A stretch of DNA of 64,000 nt from Henricia sp. BOLD:AAB3569 (Eukaryota > Echinodermata > Asteroidea > Spinulosida > Echinasteridae). The stretch is taken from positions 744,001 through 808,000 of the forward strand of contig JBBELK010000053.1 in the NCBI GenBank assembly GCA_037783545.1, read 5' to 3'. Under the pieces are notes generated by a model that saw nothing but the letters and a program-made list of their open reading frames with translations, ran no database searches and had not been told where the DNA came from. Positions 9,038 through 19,710 of this stretch are shown here, one piece after another. How positions within the stretch are numbered: position 1 is the stretch's first letter; every line of letters begins with the position of its first letter. The translations under genes and the position numbers were made by a program.

Positions 9038-12000
9038 TTGAAGTTTGTTTGGAAATTCCTTCAGTTCCAAAATAGCGACCACTTCAGACGCAATGTTTCC
9101 CGAAAGCGGCGTCTGTTTGTGCGAAAAATGTTCCGGCAGAGAGTTTTTGCTAGATTCGACGATAACTCGGTCGGTTTAAACGGGAAATTGCTGAAATTTG
9201 CAGAACACGTTTGGGATATAGAGTTGTTTTAGCAGACAAATTTTGAAGTTTGTCTGGACATTCCTTTAGTTCCAAAATGGCGACCACTTCGGACGCAATG
9301 TTTCCCGAAAGCGGCGTCTGTTTGTGCGAAAACTGTTCCGGCAGTGAGTTTTTGCTAGATTCGACGATAACTCGGTCGGTTTAAACGGGAAATTGCTGAT
9401 ATTTGCAGAACACGTTTGCGATATAGAGTTGTTTTAGCAGACAAAATTTGAAGTTTGTCTGGACATTCCTTCAGTTCCAAAATAGCGACAACTTCAAACG
9501 CAATGTTTACCGAAAGCGGCGTCTGCTTGTGCGAAAACTGTGCCGGCAAGGAGTTTTTGCTAGATTCGACGATAACTCGGTCGGTTTAAACGGGAAATTG
9601 CTGAAATTTGCAGAACACGTTTGGGATATAGAGTTGTTTTAGCAGACAAAATTTGAAGTTTGTTTGGAAATTCCTTCAGTTCCAAAATAGCGACCACTTC
9701 AGACGCAATGTTTCCCGAAAGCGGCGTCTGCTTGTGCAAAAACTGTGCCGGCAAGGAGTTTTTGCTAGATTCGACGATAACTCGGTCGGTTTAAACGGGA
9801 AATTGCTGATATTTGCAGAACACGTTTGCGATATAGAGTTGTTTTAGCAGACAAAATTTGAAGTTTGTCTGGACATTCCTTCAGTTCCAAAATAGCGACA
9901 ACTTCAAACGCAATGTTTACCGAAAGCGGCGTCTGCTTGTGCGAAAACTGTGCCGGCAAGGAGTTTTTGCTAGATTCGACGATAACTCGGTTGGTTTAAA
10001 CGGGAAATTGCTGAAATTTGCAGAACACGTTTGGGATATAGAGTTGGTTTAGCAGACAAAATTTGAAGTTTGTCTGGACATTCCTTCAGTTCCAAAATAG
10101 CGACCACTTCAGACGCAATGTTTCCCGAAAGCGGCGTCTGTTTGTGCGAAAAATGTTCCGGCAGAGAGTTTTTGCTAGATTCGACGATAACTCGGTCGGT
10201 TTAAACGGGAAATTGCTGAAATTTGCAGAACACGTTTGGGATATAGAGTTGTTTTAGCAGACAAAATTTGAAGTTTGTTTGGAAATTCCTTCAGTTCCAA
10301 AATAGCGACCACTTCAGACGCAATGTTTACCGAAAGCGGCGTCTGCTTGTGCGAAAACTGTGCCGGCAAGGAGTTTTTGCTAGATTCGACGATAACTCGG
10401 TCGGTTTAAACGGGAAATTGCTGAAATTTGCAGAACACGTTTGGGATATAGAGTTGTTTTAGCAGACAAAATTTGAAGTTTGTTTGGAAATTCCTTCAGT
10501 TCCAAAATAGCGACCACTTCAGACGCAATGTTTCCCGAAAGCGGCGTCTGCTTGTGCAAAAACTGTGCCGGCAAGGAGTTTTTGCTAGATTCGACGATAA
10601 CTCGGTCGGTTTAAACGGGAAATTGCTGAAATTTGCAGAACACGTTTGGGATATAGAGTTGTTTTAGCAGACAAAATTTGAAGTTTGTTTGGAAATTCCT
10701 TCAGTTCCAAAATAGCGACCACTTCAGACGCAATGTTTCCCGAAAGCGGCGTCTGCTTGTGCAAAAACTGTGCCGGCAAGGAGTTTTTGCTAGATTCGAC
10801 GATAACTCGGTCGGTTAAAACGGGAAATTGCTGATATTTGCAGAACACGTTTGCGATATAGAGTTGTTTTAGCAGACAAAATTTGAAGTTTGTCTGGACA
10901 TTCCTTCAGTTCCAAAATAGCGACAACTTCAAACGCAATGTTTACCGAAAGCGGCGTCTGCTTGTGCGAAAACTGTGCCGGCAAGGAGTTTTTGCTAGAT
11001 TCGACGATAACTCGGTTGGTTTAAACGGGAAATTGCTGAAATTTGCAGAACACGTTTGGGATATAGAGTTGTTTTAGCAGACAAAATTTGAAGTTTGTCT
11101 GGACATTCCTTCAGTTCCAAAATAGCGACCACTTCAGACGCAATGTTTCCCGAAAGCGGCGTCTGTTTGTGCGAAAAATGTTCCGGCAGAGAGTTTTTGC
11201 TAGATTCGACGATAACTCGGTCGGTTTAAACGGGAAATTGCTGAAATTTGCAGAACACGTTTGGGATATAGAGTTGTTTTAGCAGACAAAATTTGAAGTT
11301 TGTTTGGAAATTCCTTCAGTTCCAAAATAGCGACCACTTCAGACGCAATGTTTACCGAAAGCGGCGTCTGCTTGTGCGAAAACTGTGCCGGCAAGGAGTT
11401 TTTGCTAGATTCGACGATAACTCGGTCGGTTTAAACGGGAAATTGCTGAAATTTGCAGAACACGTTTGGGATATAGAGTTGTTTTAGCAGACAAAATTTG
11501 AAGTTTGTCTGGACATTCCTTCAGTTCCAAAATAGCGACAACTTCAAACGCAATGTTTACCGAAAGCGGCGTCTGCTTGTGCGAAAACTGTGCCGGCAAG
11601 GAGTTTTTGCTAGATTCGACGATAACTCGGTCGGTTTAAACGGGAAATTGCTGAAATTTGCAGAACACGTTTGGGATATAGAGTTGTTTTAGCAGACAAA
11701 ATTTGAAGTTTGTTTGGAAATTCCTTCAGTTCCAAAATAGCGACCACTTCAGACGCAATGTTTCCCGAAAGCGGCGTCTGCTTGTGCAAAAACTGTGCCG
11801 GCAAGGAGTTTTTGCTAGATTCGACGATAACTCGGTCGGTTTAAACGGGAAATTGCTGATATTTGCAGAACACGTTTGCGATATAGAGTTGTTTTAGCAG
11901 ACAAAATTTGAAGTTTGTCTGGACATTCCTTCAGTTCCAAAATAGCGACAACTTCAAACGCAATGTTTACCGAAAGCGGCGTCTGCTTGTGCGAAAACTG

Positions 12001-13137
12001 TGCCGGCAAGGAGTTTTTGCTAGATTCGACGATAACTCGGTTGGTTTAAACGGGAAATTGCTGAAATTTGCAGAACACGTTTGGGATATAGAGTTGTTTT
12101 AGCAGACAAAATTTGAAGTTTGTCTGGACATTCCTTCAGTTCCAAAATAGCGACCACTTCAGACGCAATGTTTCCCGAAAGCGGCGTCTGTTTGTGCGAA
12201 AAATGTTCCGGCAGAGAGTTTTTGCTAGATTCGACGATAACTCGGTCGGTTTAAACGGGAAATTGCTGAAATTTGCAGAACACGTTTGGGATATAGAGTT
12301 GTTTTAGCAGACAAAATTTGAAGTTTGTTTGGAAATTCCTTCAGTTCCAAAATAGCGACCACTTCAGACGCAATGTTTACCGAAAGCGGCGTCTGCTTGT
12401 GCGAAAACTGTGCCGGCAAGGAGTTTTTGCTAGATTCGACGATAACTCGGTCGGTTTAAACGGGAAATTGCTGAAATTTGCAGAACACGTTTGGGATATA
12501 GAGTTGTTTTAGCAGACAAAATTTGAAGTTTGTTTGGAAATTCCTTCAGTTCCAAAATAGCGACCACTTCAGACGCAATGTTTCCCGAAAGCGGCCTCTG
12601 CTTGTGCAAAAACTGTGCCGGCAAGGAGTTTTTGCTAGATTCGACGATAACTCGGTCGGTTTAAACGGGAAATTGCTGAAATTTGCAGAACACGTTTGGG
12701 ATATAGAGTTGTTTTAGCAGACAAAATTTGAAGTTTGTTTGGAAATTCCTTCAGTTCCAAAATAGCGACCACTTCAGACGCAATGTTTCCCGAAAGCGGC
12801 GTCTGCTTGTGCAAAAACTGTGCCGGCAAGGAGTTTTTGCTAGATTCGACGATAACTCGGTCGGTTTAAACGGGAAATTGCTGATATTTGCAGAACACGT
12901 TTGCGATATAGAGTTGTTTTAGCAGACAAAATTTGAAGTTTGTCTGGACATTCCTTCAGTTCCAAAATAGCGACAACTTCAAACGCAATGTTTACCGAAA
13001 GCGGCGTCTGCTTGTGCGAAAACTGTGCCGGCAAGGAGTTTTTGCTAGATTCGACGATAACTCGGTTGGTTTAAACGGGAAATTGCTGAAATTTGCAGAA
13101 CACGTTTGGGATATAGAGTTGTTTTAGCAGACAAAAT
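9038..13137 (+). repeat. Five-monomer higher-order repeat, 1,025 bp x 4
   Basis: Type A monomers, recognised by GCGAAAAATGTTCC, start at 9038, 10063, 11088, 12113 and 13138, exactly 1,025 bp (5 x 205) apart. Composition of the four units: A' T N C2 N; A B C1 C2 N; A B N C2 N; A B C1 C2 N. Unit three has N in place of C1, a one-monomer exchange. Units of the same kind recur at 28549-30598 and 54632-55656, and partly at 35955-36979. A four-monomer (820-bp) version lies at 45846-46665. Confidence 0.88.
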
Positions 13138-13957
13138 TTGAAGTTTGTCTGGACATTCCTTCAGTTCCAAAATAGCGACCACTTCAGACGCAATGTTTCC
13201 CGAAAGCGGCGTCTGTTTGTGCGAAAAATGTTCCGGCAGAGAGTTTTTGCTAGATTCGACGATAACTCGGTCGGTTTAAACGGGAAATTGCTGAAATTTG
13301 CAGAACACGTTTGGGATATAGAGTTGTTTTAGCAGACAAAATTTGAAGTTTGTTTGGAAATTCCTTCAGTTCCAAAATAGCGACCACTTCAGACGCAATG
13401 TTTACCGAAAGCGGCGTCTGCTTGTGCGAAAACTGTGCCGGCAAGGAGTTTTTGCTAGATTCGACGATAACTCGGTCGGTTTAAACGGGAAATTGCTGAA
13501 ATTTGCAGAACACGTTTGGGATATAGAGTTGTTTTAGCAGACAAAATTTGAAGTTTGTTTGGAAATTCCTTCAGTTCCAAAATAGCGACCACTTCAGACG
13601 CAATGTTTCCCGAAAGCGGCGTCTGCTTGTGCAAAAACTGTGCCGGCAAGGAGTTTTTGCTAGATTCGACGATAACTCGGTCGGTTTAAACGGGAAATTG
13701 CTGAAATTTGCAGAACACGTTTGCGATATAGAGTTGTTTTAGCAGACAAAATTTGAAGTTTGTCTGGAAATTTGTTAAGTTCCAAAATAGCGACCACTTC
13801 GGACGCAATGTTTCCCGAAAGCGGCGTCTGCTTGTGCAAAAACTGTGCCGGCAAGGAGTTTTTCCTAGATTCGACGATAACTCGGTTGGTTTAAACGGGA
13901 AATTGCTGAAATTTGCAGAACACGTTTGGGATATAGAGTTGTTTTAGCAGACAAAAT

Positions 13958-15187
13958 TTGAAGTTTGTCTGGACATTCCTTCAGTTCCAAAATAGCGACC
14001 ACTTCAAACGCAATGTTTCCCGAAAGCGGCGTCTGCTTGTGCGAAAACTGTGCCCGCAAGGAGTTTTTGCTAGATTCGACGATAACTCGGTCGGTTTAAA
14101 CGGGAAATTGCTGAAATTTGCAGAACACGTTTGCGATATAGAGTTGTTTTAGCAGACAAAATTTGAAGTTTGTCTGAAAATTCGTTAAGTTCCAAAATAG
14201 CGACCACTTCAGACGCAATGTTTCCCGAAAGCGGCGTCTGTTTGTGCGAAAACTGTTCCGGCAGAGAGTTTTTGCTAGATTCGACGATAACTCGGTCGGT
14301 TTAAACGGGAAATTGCTGAAATTTGCAGAACACGTTTGGGATATAGAGTTGTTTTAGCAGACAAAATTTGAAGTTTGTTTGGAAATTCCTTCAGTTCCAA
14401 AATAGCGACCACTTCAGACGCAATGTTTCCCGAAAGCGGCGTCTGCTTGTGCAAAAACTGTGCCGGCAAGGAGTTTTTGCTAGATTCGACGATAACTCGG
14501 TTGGTTTAAACGGGAAATTGCTGAAATTCGCAGAACACGTTTGGGATATAGAGTTGTTTTAGCAGACAAAATTTGAAGTTTGTCTGGACATTCCTTCAGT
14601 TCCAAAATAGCGACCACTTCAAACGCAATGTTTCCCGAAAGCGGCGTCTGCTTGTGCGAAAACTGTGCCCGCAAGGAGTTTTTGCTAGATTCGACGATAA
14701 CTCGGTCGGTTTAAACGGGAAATTGCTGAAATTTGCAGAACACGTTTGCGATATAGAGTTGTTTTAGCAGACAAAATTTGAAGTTTGTCTGATAATTCGT
14801 TAAGTTCCAAAATAGCGACCACTTCAGACGCAATGTTTCCCGAAAGCGGCGTCTGTTTGTGCGAAAACTGTTCCGGCAGAGAGTTTTTGCTAGATTCGAC
14901 GATAACTCGGTCGGTTTAAACGGGAAATTGCTGAAATTTGCAGAACACGTTTGGGATATAGAGTTGTTTTAGCAGACAAAATTTGAAGTTTGTTTGGAAA
15001 TTCCTTCAGTTCCAAAATAGCGACCACTTCAGACGCAATGTTTCCCGAAAGCGGCGTCTGCTTGTGCAAAAACTGTGCCGGCAAGGAGTTTTTGCTAGAT
15101 TCGACGATAACTCGGTCGGTTTAAACGGGAAATTGCTGATATTTGCAGAACACGTTTGCGATATAGAGTTGTTTTAGCAGACAAAAT
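13958..15187 (+). repeat. Three-monomer repeat E F C, 615 bp x 2
   Basis: E (GTGCCCGCAAGG), F (GTCTGAAAATTCG, or GTCTGATAATTCG in the second copy) and a C-type monomer are repeated in tandem at 13958-14572 and 14573-15187. The block then returns to N A B C D. At 20093 and 47486 only one E F C unit is present, so this is a local duplication. Confidence 0.75.
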
Positions 15188-16189
15188 TTGAAGTTTGTCT
15201 GGACATTCCTTCAGTTCCAAAATAGCGACAACTTCAAACGCAATGTTTACCGAAAGCGGCGTCTGCTTGTGCGAAAACTGTGCCGGCAAGGAGTTTTTGC
15301 TAGATTCGACGATAACTCGGTTGGTTTAAACGGGAAATTGCTGAAATTTGCAGAACACGTTTGGGATATAGAGTTGTTTTAGCAGACAAAATTTGAAGTT
15401 TGTCTGGACATTCCTTCAGTTCCAAAATAGCGACCACTTCAGACGCAATGTTTCCCGAAAGCGGCGTCTGTTTGTGCGAAAAATGTTCCGGCAGAGAGTT
15501 TTTGCTAGATTCGACGATAACTCGGTCGGTTTAAACGGGAAATTGCTGAAATTTGCAGAACACGTTTGGGATATAGAGTTGTTTTAGCAGACAAAATTTG
15601 AAGTTTGTTTGGAAATTCCTTCAGTTCCAAAATAGCGACCACTTCAGACGCAATGTTTACCGAAAGCGGCGTCTGCTTGTGCGAAAACTGTGCCGGCAAG
15701 GAGTTTTTGCTAGATTCGACGATAACTCGGTCGGTTTAAACGGGAAATTGCTGAAATTTGCAGAACACGTTTGGGATATAGAGTTGTTTTAGCAGACAAA
15801 ATTTGAAGTTTGTTTGGAAATTCCTTCAGTTCCAAAATAGCGACCACTTCAGACGCAATGTTTCCCGAAAGCGGCGTCTGCTTGTGCAAAAACTGTGCCG
15901 GCAAGGAGTTTTTGCTAGATTCGACGATAACTCGGTCGGTTTAAACGGGAAATTGCTGAAATTTGCAGAACACGTTTGCGATATAGAGTTGTTTTAGCAG
16001 ACAAAATTTGAAGTTTGTCTGGAAATTTGTTAAGTTCCAAAATAGCGACCACTTCGGACGCAATGTTTCCCGAAAGCGGCGTCTGCTTGTGCAAAAACTG
16101 TGCCGGCAAGGAGTTTTTCCTAGATTCGACGATAACTCGGTTGGTTTAAACGGGAAATTGCTGAAATTTGCAGAACACGTTTGGGATAT

Positions 16190-16533
16190 TAGTCTGGGAG
16201 CATGTGCACTCCCGTGGGAATTTTGTGGTGAAAGCAAACTACCACTTTAGATTGGTCGAAGGAACCCTAAGGAACACCTAAACACATGTTGACAATCGCG
16301 GAAATTGCTGTGAGTCACCCTGTGAATTTTAAAACAAAATTAGCAAAAATCCCATTTGTTTGTGTATATATACGGTTAAAAAGGTGCAAATTATACTCTG
16401 ACCGAAAGATTGAGCAGCCTAATGTAATATTGTATCGGTAACGTGTGTAAACACTTATTGTGACAAGGCTAACTGCACCAGCCTCGATAAGAGCCGCTGA
16501 GGCAGGGTGCGCCACTCTGCCTGAAGTGCCTTC
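16190..16533 (+). repeat. Left terminal inverted repeat of the DNA transposon
   Basis: It aligns with the reverse complement of 19711-20066 from the first base to the AGGGTGCGCCACTCTGCC motif near the inner end. The outer 160 bp and the inner 70 bp are well conserved. The middle (about 16350-16465) is diverged and has indels between the arms. Confidence 0.85.
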
Positions 16534-16869
16534 TAGATGGGTACGGTTGTATATTTATGGGGAAAAAAGTACCCTAACCTGAAACAAATTCTAACAAAAG
16601 GTTTATCAAAGGTTTCTGGTCCTACTAATTGTGGTGAATGACAGGAAAAGTCCACCAAAATCAACCCACTGGAAATGGTTGGAATCTGGGTCAAATCCAA
16701 GATGGCCAAGTAAATCGCTGAAATGGCTGTAACATTTTTAACATTTGGAGTAGAACAGGGATTTAAATGTCTACCCTAGGGTTTTCAGGGCCTGGAAATT
16801 CACTGGTATCCATGAAATGTCAATACAACCAGTGACAAACAATACAAACTCAAAATGGCGGTCATTATT
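16534..16869 (+). other. Unique spacer in the left arm of the DNA transposon
   Basis: No counterpart in the right arm. No ORF of note, no motif I recognise. It contains AAGATGGCC (about 16700) and AAAATGGCG (about 16851), both YY1-like. It may be sequence captured by the element, or part of another, older insertion. Confidence 0.5.
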
Positions 16870-16882
16870 ACGTGGCATGGTA

Positions 16883-17162
16883 GGGGCGGTCGGGTTGGCG
16901 TACGGGTTCTTTCCTCGCCTTTCACCTCTGGCGTCCCGGGTTCGAATCCGGGGCGTGTATGTGGATTGGGTTTGCAGTCCCTACTTGACCGCGTGGGGTT
17001 TCCCCTAGGGTATTTCTCTGGGGGTTTTCCTTCTAAAACTGCAACTCCTTCTTTGTCATCTCAAGTTGATAATATAGTATAGTTAAAGCTAAAACCGTAT
17101 AGTTGATGGCATAAAGGGCCCTAGTTGCCGAAGATGCCATAAAATATACAACAACAACAACA
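16883..17162 (+). mobile_element. tRNA-derived SINE with ACA-repeat tail
   Basis: A 280-bp insertion lies between perfect 13-bp direct repeats ACGTGGCATGGTA (16870-16882 and 17163-17175). The head is tRNA-like: an A-box-like TTGGCGTACGGG at 16895-16906 and a perfect B box GGTTCGAATCC at 16939-16949. The body is not recognised. The 3' end has a stem-loop (ATGGCAT 17106-17112 with ATGCCAT 17134-17140) followed by an ACA-type tail to 17162. SINEs borrow the machinery of a LINE with a matching 3' end; the LINE in this window ends in ATTGAA repeats, so it is probably not the partner. The perfect duplications suggest it is young and inserted into the DNA transposon. Confidence 0.88.
16939..16949 (+). 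promoter_or_regulatory. RNA polymerase III B box of the SINE
   Basis: GGTTCGAATCC is identical to the canonical B box. It lies about 32 bp after the A-box-like sequence, the spacing expected of a tRNA-type internal promoter. Confidence 0.8.
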
Positions 17163-17175
17163 ACGTGGCATGGTA

Positions 17176-17262
17176 CGAGAATAACTTATCTACATGTAAC
17201 TGCTGATGTCAGATGTAGCTTCGTTTACTGGTCAGTAATGTACATAACATCATGCCTTCCTG
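17176..17262 (+). other. Spacer after the SINE in the left arm
   Basis: This is the continuation of the unique spacer once the SINE is removed. It holds no ORF or motif that I recognise. Confidence 0.4.
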
Positions 17263-17412
17263 TGGTATGGCTGGCTGCATATAGCCACCATACAAGCCGC
17301 TAAGGCACGGTGTGCCACCCTGCCAGAATTGCCTCTCTTAATTACAACATGCACCTCTAGGGTTGTTTTTGTGACGCGCGATTCAGGAGGTCAGCTCATC
17401 CCACGCAGGTAT
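17263..17412 (+). repeat. Inner left inverted-repeat segment, second copy of the GGCAGGGTGCGCCAC motif
   Basis: About the first 70 bp repeat the inner end of the left TIR (compare 16468-16533) at lower identity. The rest, including GCGATTCAGGAGG, pairs with the reverse complement of about 19640-19760 on the right. The left arm thus carries this motif twice, on either side of the unique spacer, while the right arm has it once and contiguous. Either the left arm was duplicated or the spacer was inserted with a duplication. Confidence 0.7.
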
Positions 17413-17440
17413 AATCAGGATAACAATCCAACAAACATGG

Positions 17441-19550
17441 CCAGCCCAGCCCACCCTGAAGCCATTCCAAACCAAGCCCGTGGCAAACCCTGCCCAAAGC
17501 CATCCCGACCCTGCCCAAAGCCATCCTGGCCCGGCCCGAAGTACTCTATTCCGGCCTGGCCCAAAGCCCTCAATCCCAGGTCAGCCTGAAGCCCTCTCAG
17601 CCCAGCTCGCAGCACCAAATCCAAGCCCGAAGCCATTCCAGCCCAGCCCGAAGCCTTTCCAACACAGCCTAAAGCCCTCCCAGCCCAGCCCGATAACCCT
17701 CTCAGCCCAGACGGAAGCCCTGAAGCCCAGCCCGAAGCCTTCCAAGCCCAGCCCGAAGCCTTGCAAACCCATCCCGATGCCTTCCAAGCCAAGCCCGAAG
17801 CCTTCTACTCCCAGCCCGAAGCCATCCCAGCCCATCCTGAAGCCCTCAAGCCCAGCCCGAAGCCCTCAAGCCCAGCCCAAAGCCACCCAAACCAAGCCAA
17901 AACCATTTTCCAGCCCAGCCCGAAGCCCTCCCAGCCCAGCCCGATAACCCTTCAAGCCTGATAACCCTCCCAGCCAGCCCGAAGCCCTGAAGCCCAGCCC
18001 GAAACCATCTCAGCCAAGCCCGAAGCCTTCCCAGCCCAGCCGGAAGCCCTGAAGCCCAGCCCGAAGCCTTCCAAGCCCAGCCCGAAGCCTTGCAAACCCA
18101 GCTCGAAGCCTTCCAAGCCAAGCCCGAAGCCTTCCAAGCCCAGCCCCAAGCCATCCCAGCCCGTCCTGAAGCCCTCGAGCCCAGCCCGAAGCCCTCAAGC
18201 CCAGCCCGAAGCCCTCAAGCCCAGCCCAAAGCCACCCAGACATAGCCCAAACCCTTTTCCAGCCCAGCCCGAAGCCCTCACAGCCAAGCCCGATAACCCT
18301 TCAAGCCTGATAACCCTCCCAGCCAGCCCGAAGCCCTGAAACCCAGCCCAAAACCATCTCAGCCCAGCCCGAAGCCTTCCCAGCCAGCCGGAAGCCCTGA
18401 AGCCCAGCCCGAAGTCTTCCAAGCCCAGCCCGAAGCATTCCAAGCCCAGTCCGAAGTCATCCCAGCCCAGCCTGAAGCCATCCCAGCCTAGCCCAGCCAA
18501 AGCCTTTCCAACCCAGCCTGAAGCCCTCCCAGCCCAGCCCGACAACCTTTCCAGCCCGATAACCCTCCCAGCCCGATAACCCTCCCAGCCCGATAACCCT
18601 TCCAGCCCGATAACCCTCCCAGCCAGCCCGAAGCCCTGAAGCCTAGCCGGAAGCTATCCCAGCCCAGCTCGAAGCCATCCCAGCCCAGCCCGAAGCCTTT
18701 CTAACCCAGCCCGATAACCCTCCAAGCCAGCCTGAAGCCCAGCCCGAAACCATCTCATCCCAGCCTGAAGCCTTTCCTGCCCAGCCCAGCCTGAAGCCCT
18801 CCCAGCCCAGCCCGATAACCCTTCCAGCCCGATAACCCTCCCAGCCAGCCCGAAGCCCTGAAGCCCAGCCCGAAGCCCTCCCAGCCCAACCCGAGGCCCT
18901 CCAAGCCTAGCCCGAAGCCTTCCAAGCCCAGCCCGAGGCCTTCCAAGCCCAGCCCGAAGCCCTCCCAGCCCTGCTGAAGCCTTGAAGCCCAGCCTGAAGC
19001 CCTCCCAGCCCAACCCGAAGCCCTCCAAGCCTAGCCCGAAGTCTTCCAAGCCCAGCCCGAGGCCTTCCAAGCCCAGCCCGAAGCCCTCCCAGCCCTGCTG
19101 AAGCCTTGAAGCCCAGCCTGAAGCCCTCCAAGCCCAGACTGAAGCCTTTCAAGCACGACCCGAAGCCCTGAAGCCCAGCCCGAAGCCTTCCAAGCCGAGC
19201 CCGAAGCCCCTGAAGCCCTCCAAACCAAGCCCAAAGCCCTCCCAGCCCAGCCCAAAGCCCTGAAGCCCAGCCCGAAGCCTTCGAAGCCCAGCCCAAAGCC
19301 CTCGAGCCCAGCCCAAAGCCTTCCGAGCACAGCCTGAAGCCCCCCTAACCGATCCCAAAGCTCTCCCAGCCCAGCCCAAAGCCATCCCAGTCCAGCCCGA
19401 AGCCATCCCAGTCCAGCCCGAAGCCATCCCTCCCCAGCCCTGACCAGCCGAGCCCGAAGCCAACCAGACAATCCCAGCCCTGCCCAGCCCCAGCCCAAAA
19501 CCGGCCCAGCCCAGCCTCAGCCCAGCCCCAACCCGGGCCAACCCGCCCCA
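17441..19550 (+). repeat. GC-rich 21-bp minisatellite, about 100 units
   Basis: Degenerate repeats share the core GCCCAGCCCGAAGCC with a typical 21-bp unit, plus shorter units with GATAACCCTCCC around 18540-18625. There is a second, longer periodicity: the TTGCAAACCC variant at 17761 recurs at 18090, the CGATAACCCTTC variant at 17942 recurs at 18291, and a roughly 124-bp duplication is seen near 18966 and 19090. Because 21 is a multiple of 3, long Pro/Ser/Lys frames on plus and Gly/Leu frames on minus stay open. They lack ATG starts and conservation, so I treat them as non-coding. The minus strand is rich in GGG runs, notably at 19490-19550. Confidence 0.92.
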
Positions 19551-19710
19551 ATACAGGACAAGGCACTGATCGACAACCACTCTGGAAACGCCTTCAAAAC
19601 AGTTCCGCTGGTCCAGGTGTACCTGTGATTGATACGGTTCAGCAATGCGCGAGATGAGCTAACCTCCTGAATCGCACGTCTCAAAACGGCCCTAGAAGTG
19701 CTGGTTCTAA
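19551..19710 (+). repeat. Inner right inverted-repeat segment
   Basis: About 19640-19710 pairs with the inner left segment (17330-17412), including CCTCCTGAATCGC, the complement of GCGATTCAGGAGG. About 19551-19635 next to the minisatellite is unique to this arm and holds no ORF or motif that I recognise. Confidence 0.65.

Larger units (their letters stand above)
3897..16189 (+). repeat. 205-bp satellite array, segment I (about 60 monomers)
   Basis: Head-to-tail monomers, nearly all exactly 205 bp, all in one orientation; I phase them at the TTGAAGTTTGTC boundary (3973, 4178, 4383 and so on). Exceptions are 206-bp types with one extra base and one 142-bp deleted monomer (7871-8012). A hand count of the monomer at 4178-4382 gives 42 percent GC and 13 CpG against about 9 expected from its C and G content. 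Each monomer carries a GTTTAAAC palindrome, apart from occasional mutated copies such as the one near 10816, so an enzyme cutting there would give a 205-bp ladder. Monomers are mosaics of a few two- or three-state segments (GACATTCCTTCAG or GAAATTCGTTAAG; AAAATGGCG or AAAATAGCG; TTTCCC or TTTACC; GGTCGG or GGTTGG). No coding potential is seen on either strand. Confidence 0.97.

Noticed and set aside
3973-16189. Dozens of 64- to 126-codon open frames in the satellite on both strands (MKFVW... and MPAQF... types)
   Set aside because: Those I checked begin at TTG, not ATG. A stop closes the frame in each monomer, and 205 is not divisible by 3, so the frame rotates. They are by-products of one repeated sequence.
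16883-16960. Genuine tRNA gene
   Set aside because: The B box is perfect, but the acceptor and anticodon arms cannot be folded convincingly, and it is the head of a longer SINE with target-site duplications.
18540-18625. Telomere-like TAACCC units in the minisatellite
   Set aside because: TAACCC occurs only within a longer GATAACCCTCCCAGCCC unit, never as an uninterrupted hexamer array.
17415-19580. Pro/Ser/Lys-rich (plus) and Gly/Leu-rich (minus) long frames, up to 155 codons
   Set aside because: They are a consequence of a 21-bp repeat unit. Overlapping frames are open on both strands, the plus frame at 17480 begins at GTG, and units are degenerate without codon-level conservation.
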